DNA from: Lachnospiraceae bacterium
Lineage (GTDB): Bacteria; Bacillota; Clostridia; Lachnospirales; Lachnospiraceae
DNA: 64,000 bases
Direction: 5' to 3'
Assembly (NCBI GenBank): GCA_028693165.1
Contig: JAQUVX010000008.1
Coordinates: forward strand, 104,177-168,176
In this document: piece after piece, positions 49,102 to 58,061 of the stretch
Numbering within the stretch: the first letter of the stretch is position 1
Layout of the letters: the number at the start of each line of letters is the position of its first letter
Made by a program: the position numbers and the translations under genes
The notes under the pieces: model-generated
Database searches by the model: none
What the model was told of the DNA's origin: nothing
The model's input: only the letters and a program-made list of their open reading frames with translations

Positions 49102-50802
49102 CTATTCGACGGAAATCAGATAATAATAAATCGGCTGTCCGCCTGCCTGAAGCTCAACTTCAATATCCGGGAATGTTTCCTGTGCTTTCTCCAGAAGATT
49201 CTCGGCGTCCTCCTGGCTGACATCGCAGCCGTAATAGATGGTAACCAGCTCGGAATCCTCGTCCACCAGCGCCTTCAGCGTATCCAGCGCCGTCTTCTCG
49301 ATCCCGGTTCCCACGGCCAGCATCCCCTGGTCGCCGATGCCCATGATATCCCCCTCGCGGATCTCCATATCATCAATGACCGTATTGCGGACCGCATAGG
49401 TGATCTGCCCGGTCTTCACGCGGGCCATCTCTTCCTTCATCGTCTCAAGATTCTGTTCCGGAGACAGATCCGGAATGAAATTGATCAGCGCCGTGATTCC
49501 CTGCGGCACAGTCTTGGACGGAACCACAAGAATGGTCTTATCCTCCACCAGTGAGCGCGCCTGCTCGGCCGCCAGGATGATGTTCTTATTGTTTGGCAGA
49601 ATGTAGACCGTATCGGCATTGACCTGCGCGATCGCGTTTAACATATCCTCGGTACTCGGATTCATGGTCTGACCGCCTTCAATCAGATAATCTGCACCGA
49701 TTCCACGGAAAATTTCGCCCAGCCCTTCGCCGACAGACACCGCGATAAATCCATATTCCTTCCGTGGCCCCTCGGCTGTCCGGGCCGCTGCCGCCACTTT
49801 CTGTTCTTCCGCCACCTTCTCCGCGTTCTGGATCAGTCGCTCCTGGTGCTCCTCCCGCATGTTGTCGATCTTCATGTGGGAAAGGGAACCGTAGGTCAAT
49901 GCCCGCTGAATCGCAAGCCCCGGATCGTTCGTATGAACATGCACTTTGACCACGTCATCATCCGATACCACCACGATCGAATCACCGAGGGACTCTAAAT
50001 ATGCCTTGAACTGAAGCTCTGTCTCTTCATCATAATGCTTTTCTACATTGATGATAAATTCGGTGCAATAGCCAAATTTGATATCCGCAGTTTCCAGATT
50101 GCTTCTGCCTGCTGCACTTCCCGTACCGGAAGCTGTCGGCATCTGCACGGCACCCTCTGCCGCATCTGTTCCCCACGCAATTCCCTGACCGGTCAGACCG
50201 TCCAGCACACCCTTTAAAACCTGCATCAGTCCCTGACCGCCGGAATCCACAACACCGGCCTGCTTGAGTACCGGCAGCATCTCCGGGGTCTGGCTCAGCA
50301 CATAGTCACCCTGCTTGATGACCTCCCTGGCAAACGTGATCACATCATCGGTCTCCTCCGCCAGCTCCTGTGCCTTGTCTGCCATGCCCTTGGCAACCGT
50401 TAAAATGGTGCCTTCCTTCGGCTTCATAACGGCCTTGTAAGCAGTCTCCGTTCCCCGCGCAAACGCCTTTGCCAGGGTCTGAACATCGATGGTGTCGCTT
50501 CCCTGGATCTCTCTGGTAAACCCGCGGAACAGCTGGGATAAGATAACGCCGGAATTGCCCCGCGCACCGCGCAGAGATCCGGAGGAAATCGCCTTTGCCA
50601 CCGTCCCCACCGTCGGCTCCTCAAGCGCTGCAACCTCACGGGCCGCCGCCATGATCGTCATCGTCATATTGGTTCCGGTATCGCCGTCCGGAACCGGGAA
50701 TACATTCAGTTCATTGATCCATTCTTTCTTTGCTTCCAATCCTTTGGCTCCGGCGAGAAACGCCGCCTGCATCAGCCGGGCGTCAAGTTCCTTTACACTC
50801 AC
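49102..50802 (-). CDS. fakA: Fatty acid kinase FakA-like (DAK2 domain fusion, YloV)
   Basis: 566 aa. The N-terminal DhaL (DAK2) ATP-binding domain has INELNVFPVPDGDTGTNM and SGSLRGARGNSGVILSQLFRGF; the middle and C-terminal domains have DDDVVKVHVHTNDPG. It phosphorylates fatty acids bound by a FakB/DegV protein (not in the window) for phospholipid synthesis. It lies 13 nt downstream of the gls24-family gene and upstream of recG, the usual Firmicute order. Confidence 0.95.
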   Translation of the reverse strand: MSVKELDARLMQAAFLAGAKGLEAKKEWINELNVFPVPDGDTGTNMTMTIMAAAREVAALEEPTVGTVAKAISSGSLRGARGNSGVILSQLFRGFTREIQGSDTIDVQTLAKAFARGTETAYKAVMKPKEGTILTVAKGMADKAQELAEETDDVITFAREVIKQGDYVLSQTPEMLPVLKQAGVVDSGGQGLMQVLKGVLDGLTGQGIAWGTDAAEGAVQMPTASGTGSAAGRSNLETADIKFGYCTEFIINVEKHYDEETELQFKAYLESLGDSIVVVSDDDVVKVHVHTNDPGLAIQRALTYGSLSHMKIDNMREEHQERLIQNAEKVAEEQKVAAAARTAEGPRKEYGFIAVSVGEGLGEIFRGIGADYLIEGGQTMNPSTEDMLNAIAQVNADTVYILPNNKNIILAAEQARSLVEDKTILVVPSKTVPQGITALINFIPDLSPEQNLETMKEEMARVKTGQITYAVRNTVIDDMEIREGDIMGIGDQGMLAVGTGIEKTALDTLKALVDEDSELVTIYYGCDVSQEDAENLLEKAQETFPDIEVELQAGGQPIYYYLISVE

Positions 50803-50815
50803 TGACTGCTCCTCC

Positions 50816-51172
50816 TTAATCTATCACTCGTACACCTTCCACATAGATATTGATCTTTTCAACCTCTATGCCGGTGAATTCTTCGACTTTGTATTTTACG
50901 TTAGCAATCAGGTTGTCCGCCACTGCACAAATGCTGACCCCGTATGCCACAATCACATGAAAATCCAGAGAAATCCGATTATCGGTTAAATCTACCGTAA
51001 TTCCGTGGGTAAGGCTCTCACGTTTTAATAATTTAACAAGGCCGTCCTTCATGCTGACCGCCGCCATTCCGACAATGCCAAAACACTCTACCGCTGTCAT
51101 GCCTGCGTACAGTGCGATCACATCAGTACCAATCTGAATTTCGCCAAGCTTATTGTTAATGCGTCCTTTCAT
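50816..51172 (-). CDS. Asp23/Gls24 family envelope-stress protein (YloU-like)
   Basis: 118 aa from the ATG preceded by GGAGGGG; seven earlier codons are not needed. Gls24 domain throughout (IQIGTDVIALYAGMTAVECFGIVGMA ... ISLDFHVIVAYGVSICAVADNLI ... VNIYVEG-like C-terminus). Asp23 relatives are membrane-associated stress proteins; YloU is paired with FakA. It is divergent from rpmB and begins the fakA operon. Confidence 0.92.
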   Translation of the reverse strand: MKGRINNKLGEIQIGTDVIALYAGMTAVECFGIVGMAAVSMKDGLVKLLKRESLTHGITVDLTDNRISLDFHVIVAYGVSICAVADNLIANVKYKVEEFTGIEVEKINIYVEGVRVID

Positions 51173-51309
51173 ATAGACCCCTCCATTTTCCAATCGCGTT
51201 TAACCAAATTATTATACCATATACCACATATTGTGTCCATTCCAACTTTCATTTCCATATTTTTCCCGTCTTCTTTTGAGAATTTTTTAAGAAAATATGT
51301 AAATTTTGC

Positions 51310-51338
51310 TTGCCAAATTTAAAAAGTTCTGTTATCAT
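51310..51338 (+). promoter_or_regulatory. Promoter of rpmB
   Basis: TTGCCA (51310-51315) and TATCAT (51333-51338), 17-nt spacer, about 50 nt before the rpmB ATG. It is divergent from the gls24 operon. Confidence 0.75.
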
Positions 51339-51392
51339 ACATATGTTGTGGTTTCCAAGAAGGAAACAAGTAGCGGTTAAGGAGGTGCAATC

Positions 51393-51578
51393 ATGGCTAA
51401 ATGTGCAATCTGTGAAAAGGCTGCTCACTTTGGTAACAACGTGAGTCATTCCCATAGAAGAAGTAACGCAATCTGGAAAGCAAACGTTAAATCTGTTAAA
51501 GTTAAAGTTAACGGAGGCGCCAAGAAGATGTATGTATGTACTTCTTGCTTACGTTCTGGCTTAGTAGAAAGAGCATAA
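51393..51578 (+). CDS. rpmB: 50S ribosomal protein bL28
   Basis: 61 aa, full length. Zinc-ribbon form: CAIC near the N-terminus and CTSC near the C-terminus, with the basic core GNNVSHSHRRSNAIWKANVKSVKVKV. AAGGAGGTG precedes the ATG. It is a monocistronic gene divergent from gls24-fakA and ended by a hairpin at 51591-51641. Confidence 0.98.
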   Translation: MAKCAICEKAAHFGNNVSHSHRRSNAIWKANVKSVKVKVNGGAKKMYVCTSCLRSGLVERA

Positions 51579-51590
51579 TGGGTGATCCAT

Positions 51591-51641
51591 TTAAAAGGCT
51601 GTCATGTTCGGCGATTCTCTCGTCGGTGTGACAGCCTTTTG
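51591..51641. terminator. Terminator after rpmB
   Basis: AAAAGGCTGTCA and TGACAGCCTTTT pair exactly across a loop of about 26 nt that itself can fold. It also faces the convergent small membrane-protein gene. Confidence 0.85.
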
Positions 51642-51656
51642 CGTTGCAAAAAAGGA

Positions 51657-51794
51657 TCAGGAACAGAACAGATAATATCCAAGCACCAGACATCCGATGA
51701 TGAATATCAGCGTTGACAGCGTCTCCGGAATAAACAGGAGCAGCGTCATTCCAATCCCAAAACAAAAAAGCATCAGGCCCAGGACACGTTTCAT
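51657..51794 (-). CDS. Small two-helix membrane protein
   Basis: 45 aa, a very short gene supported by AGGAGG seven bases before the ATG. It consists almost entirely of two hydrophobic segments (MLFCFGIGMTLLLFI and LIFIIGCLVLGYYLF) joined by PETLST, with the basic start MKRV placing the N-terminus inside. No family is recognised with certainty. It sits between gerW and rpmB on the minus strand, facing rpmB. Confidence 0.7.
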   Translation of the reverse strand: MKRVLGLMLFCFGIGMTLLLFIPETLSTLIFIIGCLVLGYYLFCS

Positions 51795-51908
51795 GAAATC
51801 CTCCTGTCATATCGCAATCTTCCTTACCATACGATATGCAGATGTCCACGAAACTATGCCTGGGCCTGTATTGTGCCTTCTTACTCTGCCTCCGCTCAGA
51901 TGCGTCTT

Positions 51909-52316
51909 CTATTCTTCCACGATCTGAGCGGAACCTGCCACTTCTTCCGCGGCCTGCATGGCTTCCGGGGAAATCTCCTCTTTCTTGCCGCCGGTGAACT
52001 TGTTCACAAAATCCGGCACCATATCCAGTACCTTGGTCACCGCATCCTGCTGCTTGACGTTGACTAACTTGGTCACACCGTTTTGAATGACCAGCACTGC
52101 GCTGGGGCTCATCTTGGCACTCATACCGCCTCCGCCGTTCTGCCTGGCATTGTCCGCAAAGGAACCGGCTGCCATGCCGCAGGTGACATCCACAAGCGGC
52201 AGTATAATGGCATCGTCCACCTTCACTGCCTCTCCCACTACGGTCTTCGTGGTCACAAACTGATCCATCCCTTTAAACAGGGCCTCTACTGTCGCTGCAA
52301 AATGATTATCTGCCAT
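51909..52316 (-). CDS. gerW: GerW (YtfJ) family spore protein
   Basis: 135 aa from MADNHFAATVEALF, with AAAGGAGG upstream. Family blocks: VVGEAVKVDDAIILPLVDVTCGMAAGSF, GGGGMSAKMSPSAVLVIQNG. GerW/YtfJ is a spore-associated protein needed for L-alanine germination. It directly follows the DUF2953 gene, as ytfI-ytfJ in Bacillus. A 10-bp inverted repeat (CCGCTCAGAT) spans its stop codon and may end the message, but no T-run follows. Confidence 0.9.
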   Translation of the reverse strand: MADNHFAATVEALFKGMDQFVTTKTVVGEAVKVDDAIILPLVDVTCGMAAGSFADNARQNGGGGMSAKMSPSAVLVIQNGVTKLVNVKQQDAVTKVLDMVPDFVNKFTGGKKEEISPEAMQAAEEVAGSAQIVEE

Positions 52317-52327
52317 GATATCCTCCT

Positions 52328-53266
52328 TTATGCTTCCCGCCATTTTTTCCACAGGTACCGGAAATTCTGATCAAACAAAACGCGGATTCCGATTACCAGA
52401 ATCGTTCCAATCCGAATGTGTCCCTTCAAGTTCACTTCTCCCTCCAGAATCGCTTCCTCAAATACCGGAATCAACTGGAGCTTCTTCGCATACAACCCGT
52501 AAAAGGGGCTGAGATACGTTAGCACCTGACCGGTCGTGTAGGGATCATCAAAACCGAACCTGACCTTTCCCTGAATCGTTCTCGGCAGGATGTGCTTCAA
52601 AAGTCTCACAACCTGCTTTTTCAGAAGCCGGAAGGTCTTCCGATTCTCTTCGTTCTTGATAAAATTCAGTATGGCTTCTTTTTTGTCTTTTAATGCTTTC
52701 AGTTTATCACAGAATCGCCGAAATGTAACTCTGATTTTTTTTAGCGGATTCTCGAACTGCCATTGTTTCTTCTTCGCAGGCTTTGGCTGCTTTGGTGCGG
52801 CACTTTCCGTCTCCGGCGCGGCACTTTCCGTCTTCGGTGCAGCAGTTTCCATCTCCGGCGTGTCGGTCTTCATCTCCGGCGCAGCCGGAACCGCAGCCGG
52901 CTCAGTCTCCACCGGTTTAAATTTCTCCGGCCCAGGTTTCTCCACATCCGCCGCGTTTCCGACCTCTGCCTTCTTCCCAGCCCGCCGTTTCTTCCGCCGC
53001 TTTCGCTTCTTCTCCGGCCCGCCGATCCGTATGCCAAACACCCGCACACAGACTTCTGCCTCCTCCTCATAGCTGGCCTGCAGCGACAGGATGGAAAGCA
53101 GCCAGCTCACGCTCGCCCGTCCCTTCAGCTTTCCGTAGTAGCTGCCCTCCGCCCGGTAGCGGATCGGCACCAGAAGGACCAGCAGAAGGAGGGTAAGAAT
53201 GATGCCCAGAAGAATCAGAATCACGATTCCGATCCATTTCAATATTCCCAATATGATTGCCAACAT
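52328..53266 (-). CDS. DUF2953 membrane protein (YtfI-like) with repetitive linker
   Basis: 312 aa. One or two N-terminal membrane helices (LAIILGILKWIGIVILILLGIILTLLLL), then PIRYRAEGSYYGKLKGRASVSWLLSIL, a highly basic KKRKRRKKRRAGKK patch and an Ala/Pro/Glu linker with repeats of ETESAAPK type (~135-160). The C-terminal half (FRRFCDKLKALKDKKEAIL ... GQVLTYLSPFYGLYA) is DUF2953. It is paired with gerW; a sporulation role is inferred from this pairing only. Confidence 0.85.
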   Translation of the reverse strand: MLAIILGILKWIGIVILILLGIILTLLLLVLLVPIRYRAEGSYYGKLKGRASVSWLLSILSLQASYEEEAEVCVRVFGIRIGGPEKKRKRRKKRRAGKKAEVGNAADVEKPGPEKFKPVETEPAAVPAAPEMKTDTPEMETAAPKTESAAPETESAAPKQPKPAKKKQWQFENPLKKIRVTFRRFCDKLKALKDKKEAILNFIKNEENRKTFRLLKKQVVRLLKHILPRTIQGKVRFGFDDPYTTGQVLTYLSPFYGLYAKKLQLIPVFEEAILEGEVNLKGHIRIGTILVIGIRVLFDQNFRYLWKKWREA

Positions 53267-53276
53267 ATCCTCTTTC

Positions 53277-53567
53277 CTAACGGATGGTCAGGCCACCCTC
53301 CTGATATCGGTCGTCCACCATCTGCCGCACGACCTCAAGCGCTTCCCAGTATGTAACTGCAATGCCAAGCACCTGGTAATCCATATCCCGGTAAGGCGGG
53401 AGTAAAAGCATCGCCGACGGATAGATATCATATAGATTATTCCCATTTTGCGGCGCCGTAATCACATAGACCTCCGGCTGCAGCTTTCCCGCGCGAATGC
53501 CCTGGATAATGGAAAAACGGTTCTTTTTTGCTTTCTCTCCTACATACAGATGGTCATACCAGCGCAT
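53277..53567 (-). CDS. Conserved hypothetical protein, 96 aa
   Basis: No family recognised. It is a small soluble-looking protein with RAGKLQPEVYVITAPQNGNNLYDIYPSAMLLLPPYRD in the middle and a helical C-terminus (YWEALEVVRQMVDDRYQEGG). Its first codons overlap the 3' end of the upstream 431-aa gene by 14 bp, so the two are translationally coupled. GCGAGG lies before the ATG. It sits 10 nt upstream of DUF2953. Confidence 0.7.
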   Translation of the reverse strand: MRWYDHLYVGEKAKKNRFSIIQGIRAGKLQPEVYVITAPQNGNNLYDIYPSAMLLLPPYRDMDYQVLGIAVTYWEALEVVRQMVDDRYQEGGLTIR

Positions 53568-54849
53568 AATCCTCGCTCTCCATTAACTGCTGCAAAAGTT
53601 CCATGCAGCTTTCCTTTTCCGCACGGTCCGTACAGCATTCCAGACTGTTTCTGCAATAATCTCCAAACTCCTCCAGTGAATCAAAAAACACAGGAAGACT
53701 GGCTAATGTCGTCGCCATGATTGCACGCATAACCGGTTTTGGTACCGTGTCAAACACGGGATTTAACCGCTCCGTAAATGCCGCCATCGCTTCCTCGATA
53801 TCCTTCCGGACCACTGTGCCGGTTTTCTCCTTCGGCGTCAGCTCCGCAAACGAACTGGTCGACAACAGAAGCTCCACGCAGCGGCTGCGGGAAATATCCG
53901 GATCCTCGCCAGCCTCGTACTCCGGCATCGGATCCAACCGTTCAAATTTCTCGTAATACGTTTCCTGAACCCCTTCCAAAAAGGAAAGTTCCTCCTCCAG
54001 CTCCGGCGGAATTTCGCGCGTCCCGTCCTTTGCCAGCGCACAGAGTCCATCCATGATACGAAGGGCATGGGCTTCTTCCGCCGCATTTTTCAGGGCATCC
54101 TGCTTCGTCAGGCAGAGCACATACAAATCATTCACCATCTCAGCCAGCATCTGATAATACTCTGAAGCGGCAAACAGCTTTTCACTGGCCAGCGTCACCA
54201 TCTGCTGTGCCTGATGGAATGTCTCCGCCGTCAGATTCGGAAACGAGGTGGCAGAAAGAGTCTCCAGCAGTTCCGAAAGCTGTGAATAAGCCTGCTTCTG
54301 TTCCTTCGTCAGCTCGATCATGGCACCTGTGCGCAGCAAATAAAGCTCCTGCTCCAGACTGTCCTTGTCCGCGCCGAGAAACACCAACAGCGCCTCCTGC
54401 ACCAGCCCATAATACCGCTGCCTGGTAAAACGGATCGGAAGCTGTCCGACCACGTCCTGAATCCGCTGGTTCGCCTGCGCCGGATCGGATGCCGAAGCCA
54501 CAAATCCCCGGAGCTGATCCGCAAATTCCGCCTCCGTCATTCCCAGAGCCGGAAGCCCGGTCTCAAAACGGCGTTCCACGCGGTTAAGCGCATATTCATA
54601 GATGCGGAAGCTGTCTGCATATGCAACCGTAATCTTCATCACTTCCTGAATCTGATTGCGGAAATCATCCAGCTCTTCCCGCGAAAGTTCGTCCCTCCGG
54701 CAGCGCTCCAGCAGCTTCCAGAAGGTTTCATTTTCCTCTGTCTGTGCAATCCGTGGAAGTTCCTCAAAATACATCCAGACATTCAGCGCCAGACGGGTCA
54801 GTGAATACCCATATGCCGCGGATGCCAGTCTTTTCCAGTGCTGTGCCAT
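53554..54849 (-). CDS. Conserved hypothetical helical protein, 431 aa
   Basis: No known family recognised. Predicted to be almost all alpha-helical and acidic, with many Leu/Glu/Ala heptad-like stretches (RRDELSREELDDFRNQIQEVM, QELYLLRTGAMIELT) and no signal peptide or membrane segment. The start has ACAGGAGG 12 bases upstream; an ATG 11 codons earlier lies inside cinA's end. It is coupled to the 96-aa gene by a 14-bp overlap and follows cinA by 16 nt. Function unknown. Confidence 0.72.
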   Translation of the reverse strand: MAQHWKRLASAAYGYSLTRLALNVWMYFEELPRIAQTEENETFWKLLERCRRDELSREELDDFRNQIQEVMKITVAYADSFRIYEYALNRVERRFETGLPALGMTEAEFADQLRGFVASASDPAQANQRIQDVVGQLPIRFTRQRYYGLVQEALLVFLGADKDSLEQELYLLRTGAMIELTKEQKQAYSQLSELLETLSATSFPNLTAETFHQAQQMVTLASEKLFAASEYYQMLAEMVNDLYVLCLTKQDALKNAAEEAHALRIMDGLCALAKDGTREIPPELEEELSFLEGVQETYYEKFERLDPMPEYEAGEDPDISRSRCVELLLSTSSFAELTPKEKTGTVVRKDIEEAMAAFTERLNPVFDTVPKPVMRAIMATTLASLPVFFDSLEEFGDYCRNSLECCTDRAEKESCMELLQQLMESEDYALV

Positions 54850-54865
54850 ATGCAAAAGCCTCCTG

Positions 54866-56113
54866 TTATCGATAATTGTCAAGAATCGAACGGCGCAGCA
54901 GATCCAGTGCTTTTACCACTGCCTGCTCCCGCACTTTGGCGCGGTTTCCCTTAAACTGATAATGCTCCACGCTGACCTTGTCCTTCATATAAGTCGCAAT
55001 ATAAACCAGGCCGACCGGCTTGTCCTCGGTTCCGCCCTCCGGGCCTGCGATTCCCGTCACCGCCACACAGGTGTCCGAATCGGATGCAAACACGCCGCCG
55101 GCGGCCATCTCACGGGCCGTCTCTTCACTCACGGCACCATACTTGCGCAGGGTACTCTTGCTGACGTCCAGGCGTTTCCGCTTTGCCTTATTCGAATAGG
55201 TAATAAACCCTTCGTTGAATACCTCGGACGCTCCCGGTACATTGACCAGCCGTCCCGCAACCAGACCGCCGGTACAGGATTCCGCCGTCGTGACCGTCAG
55301 CTCATACTTCTGAAGCAGGCGCACAACCGCCGTCTCCAGCGTCTCTTTTTCCTTCGTAGAATACACATAATCCCCAAGCCGGCTCCGAATCTCCTTGACC
55401 ACCGGTTTGAGCAGCTCCTTGGCCGCGTCCTCATCCGCAGCCTTCGCCGTCACACGGATGTGAACCTCTCCGGTCTTTGCATAGGTCGCAATCGTCGGGT
55501 TGGTCTGCTTATCGATCAGATCCAGTAACTTTGTCTCCACCTGGCTCTCGCCCATCCCGCAGACCTTGATCATCTGAGAACGGATCAGCTCAGGCTGCAG
55601 GTTCTGAAGATACGGATAGACCTGATTCATAAACAGGGGGTAAAGCTCAGACGGCGGTCCCGGAAGCAGCACGGCCGATTTGCCGTATTTTTCCAGAATC
55701 AGCCCCGGTGCCATCCCGTTGTCATTGTCAAGAACGATGGCGCCTGCCGGAATGATCGCCTGTTTCCAGTTGTTCTCCGGAATTTCTTTGTAGATGCCAT
55801 TCTTGAAATACTGCTCGATCCGCTCCCGTGTGTGCGCGTCCTCCACCAGCGGGAATCCCATGACCTCCGCACATACCTCCTTGGTCAGATCATCCTCAGT
55901 CGGCCCAAGACCCCCGGTCAAAATAATCACATCCGAGCGCTTCAGCGCCGTGCGGATCACCTCCGACAAGCGTTCTTTGTTGTCGCCGACCACAGCCTGG
56001 TGGTACATGGACAGGCCGAGCAATGCACATTTTTCTGCAAGAAACTGCGTGTTCGTGTTGACAATGTTACCGAGCAGCAGCTCCGTTCCTACTGAAATCA
56101 GTTCAACTACCAT
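54866..56113 (-). CDS. cinA: CinA-like protein (nicotinamide-nucleotide amidase/competence-damage)
   Basis: 415 aa from MVVELISVGTELLLG, with GGAAGGAAG upstream; 14 codons earlier are leader. The N-terminal MoCF-like domain (VELISVGTELLLGN ... TGGLGPTEDDLTKEV) hydrolyses pyridine nucleotides. The C-terminal PncC-type domain (LTVTTAESCTGGLVAGRLVNVPGASEVFNEGFITYSN) is an NMN deamidase. It lies between pgsA and the 431-aa gene; pgsA-cinA is the common Firmicute order (recA does not follow here). Confidence 0.95.
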   Translation of the reverse strand: MVVELISVGTELLLGNIVNTNTQFLAEKCALLGLSMYHQAVVGDNKERLSEVIRTALKRSDVIILTGGLGPTEDDLTKEVCAEVMGFPLVEDAHTRERIEQYFKNGIYKEIPENNWKQAIIPAGAIVLDNDNGMAPGLILEKYGKSAVLLPGPPSELYPLFMNQVYPYLQNLQPELIRSQMIKVCGMGESQVETKLLDLIDKQTNPTIATYAKTGEVHIRVTAKAADEDAAKELLKPVVKEIRSRLGDYVYSTKEKETLETAVVRLLQKYELTVTTAESCTGGLVAGRLVNVPGASEVFNEGFITYSNKAKRKRLDVSKSTLRKYGAVSEETAREMAAGGVFASDSDTCVAVTGIAGPEGGTEDKPVGLVYIATYMKDKVSVEHYQFKGNRAKVREQAVVKALDLLRRSILDNYR

Positions 56114-56114
56114 T

Positions 56115-56657
56115 TTACATTCTTCCTTCCGTGAGTACTTTATGATTCTTAGCAAGATAATCCACCAGGGAAACCACGGTCAGGATCAGTGCCGCCCATA
56201 CCACAATATCGGTAAGCACAGTGAGGACCGGCAGGTTGAAAATCATCAAAATAATCGCAGCCATCTGGAATGTGGTCTTGAATTTCCCCCAGTAGCTGGC
56301 CGCAATCACGATTCCCTGCTCCGCCGCCACCAGACGAAAACCGCTGATGATGAATTCACGGCTGACGATGACGATCGCCATCCAGGCCGGAAACTGCTTC
56401 AGTTCCACCAGACAAATCAGCGCAGAACAGACCAGCAGCTTGTCTGCCAGCGGATCCATGAATTTACCGAAGTTGGTGACAAGATTGTATTTGCGGGCAA
56501 TCTTTCCATCCAGCATGTCCGTCAGACTTGCCACAATAAAGATCACAGCCGCCACATAGCGCAGGGTCTGGTTGCTGCCGCCTTCTATCAGAAGTGTTAC
56601 CACAAAAAACGGAATCATAAGTACGCGAAGTATCGTCAGTTTATTTGGCAGATTCAT
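56115..56657 (-). CDS. pgsA: CDP-diacylglycerol-glycerol-3-phosphate 3-phosphatidyltransferase
   Basis: 180 aa. The CDP-alcohol phosphotransferase motif DG-x2-AR-x8-G-x3-D-x3-D is seen in DMLDGKIARKYNLVTNFGKFMDPLADK. About four to five membrane helices. It makes phosphatidylglycerophosphate at the membrane. GGGGAGG is just upstream; the ATG at 56657 has better spacing than the ATG one codon before it. It overlaps the 3' end of rimO by about 17-20 bp. Confidence 0.95.
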   Translation of the reverse strand: MNLPNKLTILRVLMIPFFVVTLLIEGGSNQTLRYVAAVIFIVASLTDMLDGKIARKYNLVTNFGKFMDPLADKLLVCSALICLVELKQFPAWMAIVIVSREFIISGFRLVAAEQGIVIAASYWGKFKTTFQMAAIILMIFNLPVLTVLTDIVVWAALILTVVSLVDYLAKNHKVLTEGRM

Positions 56658-57978
56658 CATATACCTCCCCGATCAAATCGTAGTCCGAAGAACCGGTCAC
56701 CTTCACGCGGACAAAATCGCCTGACATGAACAGTTCGCCTGTGTTTACAAAGATATATCCATCCACATTGGGTGCGTCCATGTAGGTGCGGCCGACATAG
56801 GCCGGTTCATCCGCCACCTTGCCCTCGATCATCACATCCAGAACACGGCCGACCATGGACTCGGATTTGTCAAATGCAATCTCCTGCTGTAACTCCATGA
56901 TCGCATCCCTGCGCGCTTCCTTTACCTCCTGCGGGATCTGATCCGGGAAGGCTGCCGCCGGAGTATCCTCCTCCGCCGAGTAGGCGAAGACGCCGAGCCG
57001 CTCAAATTCCATCTCGTCCACAAAGGCCATGACCTCCTCGTGATCCTCCTCGGTCTCACCCGGGAAGCCGGCAATCATGGTGGTTCTCAGTGCCATGTCC
57101 GGGATCTCCCTGCGCAGCGTTCCGATCATCGCACGAAGCTGTGCCTGATTGGTCCTGCGTCCCATGCGCTTGAGAATCGCATCGCTGGCATGCTGGATCG
57201 GAATGTCCAGATAATGACACACCTTCTCCTCCGTCTTGATCGCCGCGATCAGTTCATCGGTGATCTCCTCCGGGTAGCAATACTGAACACGGATCCAGTA
57301 AATCCCTGAAATCTCCGCCAGCCGGTGCAAAAGCTCCGGCAGCATCTTCTTTCCATACAGATCCACGCCGTACAGCGTCGTCTCCTGGGCCACCAGAATC
57401 AATTCGCGCACTCCCTTATCCGCAAGCTGTCTGGATTCAGCCAGGAGCCGCTCCATGGGAACGCTGCGGTAGTTTCCGCGCAGGCTCGGGATAATGCAGT
57501 AGGTACAGTGCTTGTCGCACCCTTCCGCAATCTTCAAAAATGCATAGTGCCCTCCGGTGGTGATGATGCGCTCCGTCTCCACCTGCGGCAGCTCACTCAA
57601 GTCATGGAAACAGCTCACGCTCTCGCCGCCCAGGACACGCTTCAGTACATTGGAAATCTCGTCATAGGTCGAGGTTCCAAGGATACCGTCCACCTCCGGG
57701 ATCTCGTCGATGATTTCCTGCTTATAGCGCTCTGCCATACATCCGGTAACAATCAGGGCCTTGCAGGTCCCTTCCTTTTTGTGCTCCGCCATCTCCAGAA
57801 TCGTGTTGACGCTTTCTTCCTTCGCGTCATTGATGAAACAGCAGGTATTGATCACGATGATGTCCGCCTCATTCTCATCGTCTGTAAAGGTGTGACCATC
57901 ACGATTGAGCAGACCAAGCATCATCTCCGTATCGACCAGGTTCTTGTCGCAGCCAAGTGAAATACATAATATTTTCAT
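56641..57978 (-). CDS. rimO: Ribosomal protein S12 methylthiotransferase RimO
   Basis: 445 aa. An N-terminal UPF0004 domain (MKILCISLGCDKNLVDTEMMLG), the radical-SAM cluster motif C-x3-C-x2-C in EGCDKHCTYCIIPS and a C-terminal TRAM domain (KVADEPAYVGRTYMDAPNVDGYIFV). It methylthiolates Asp of ribosomal protein uS12. TAGGAG precedes the ATG. It begins the rimO-pgsA-cinA group; a terminator upstream at 58003-58036 separates it from rpoZ. Confidence 0.96.
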   Translation of the reverse strand: MKILCISLGCDKNLVDTEMMLGLLNRDGHTFTDDENEADIIVINTCCFINDAKEESVNTILEMAEHKKEGTCKALIVTGCMAERYKQEIIDEIPEVDGILGTSTYDEISNVLKRVLGGESVSCFHDLSELPQVETERIITTGGHYAFLKIAEGCDKHCTYCIIPSLRGNYRSVPMERLLAESRQLADKGVRELILVAQETTLYGVDLYGKKMLPELLHRLAEISGIYWIRVQYCYPEEITDELIAAIKTEEKVCHYLDIPIQHASDAILKRMGRRTNQAQLRAMIGTLRREIPDMALRTTMIAGFPGETEEDHEEVMAFVDEMEFERLGVFAYSAEEDTPAAAFPDQIPQEVKEARRDAIMELQQEIAFDKSESMVGRVLDVMIEGKVADEPAYVGRTYMDAPNVDGYIFVNTGELFMSGDFVRVKVTGSSDYDLIGEVYDESAK

Positions 57979-58002
57979 AAATTCAAAACTCCTACTCTTA
58001 TG

Positions 58003-58036
58003 GAAAAAGCCATCTCTTTCTATCTGCGAGACGGCC
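58003..58036 (-). terminator. Terminator of the yicC-gmk-rpoZ operon
   Basis: GGCCGTCTC pairs with GAGATGGC (one G-U) across an 11-nt loop and is followed by TTTTTCC on the minus strand. Confidence 0.75.
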
Positions 58037-58061
58037 TTACTCCTTTCTGTGATCCGTATTC

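Noticed and set aside
51890-51929. 10-bp inverted repeat CCGCTCAGAT across the gerW stop as an intrinsic terminator
   Set aside because: The arms are exact but no U-run follows on either strand and the loop is 20 nt, so it is recorded only as a possible hairpin.
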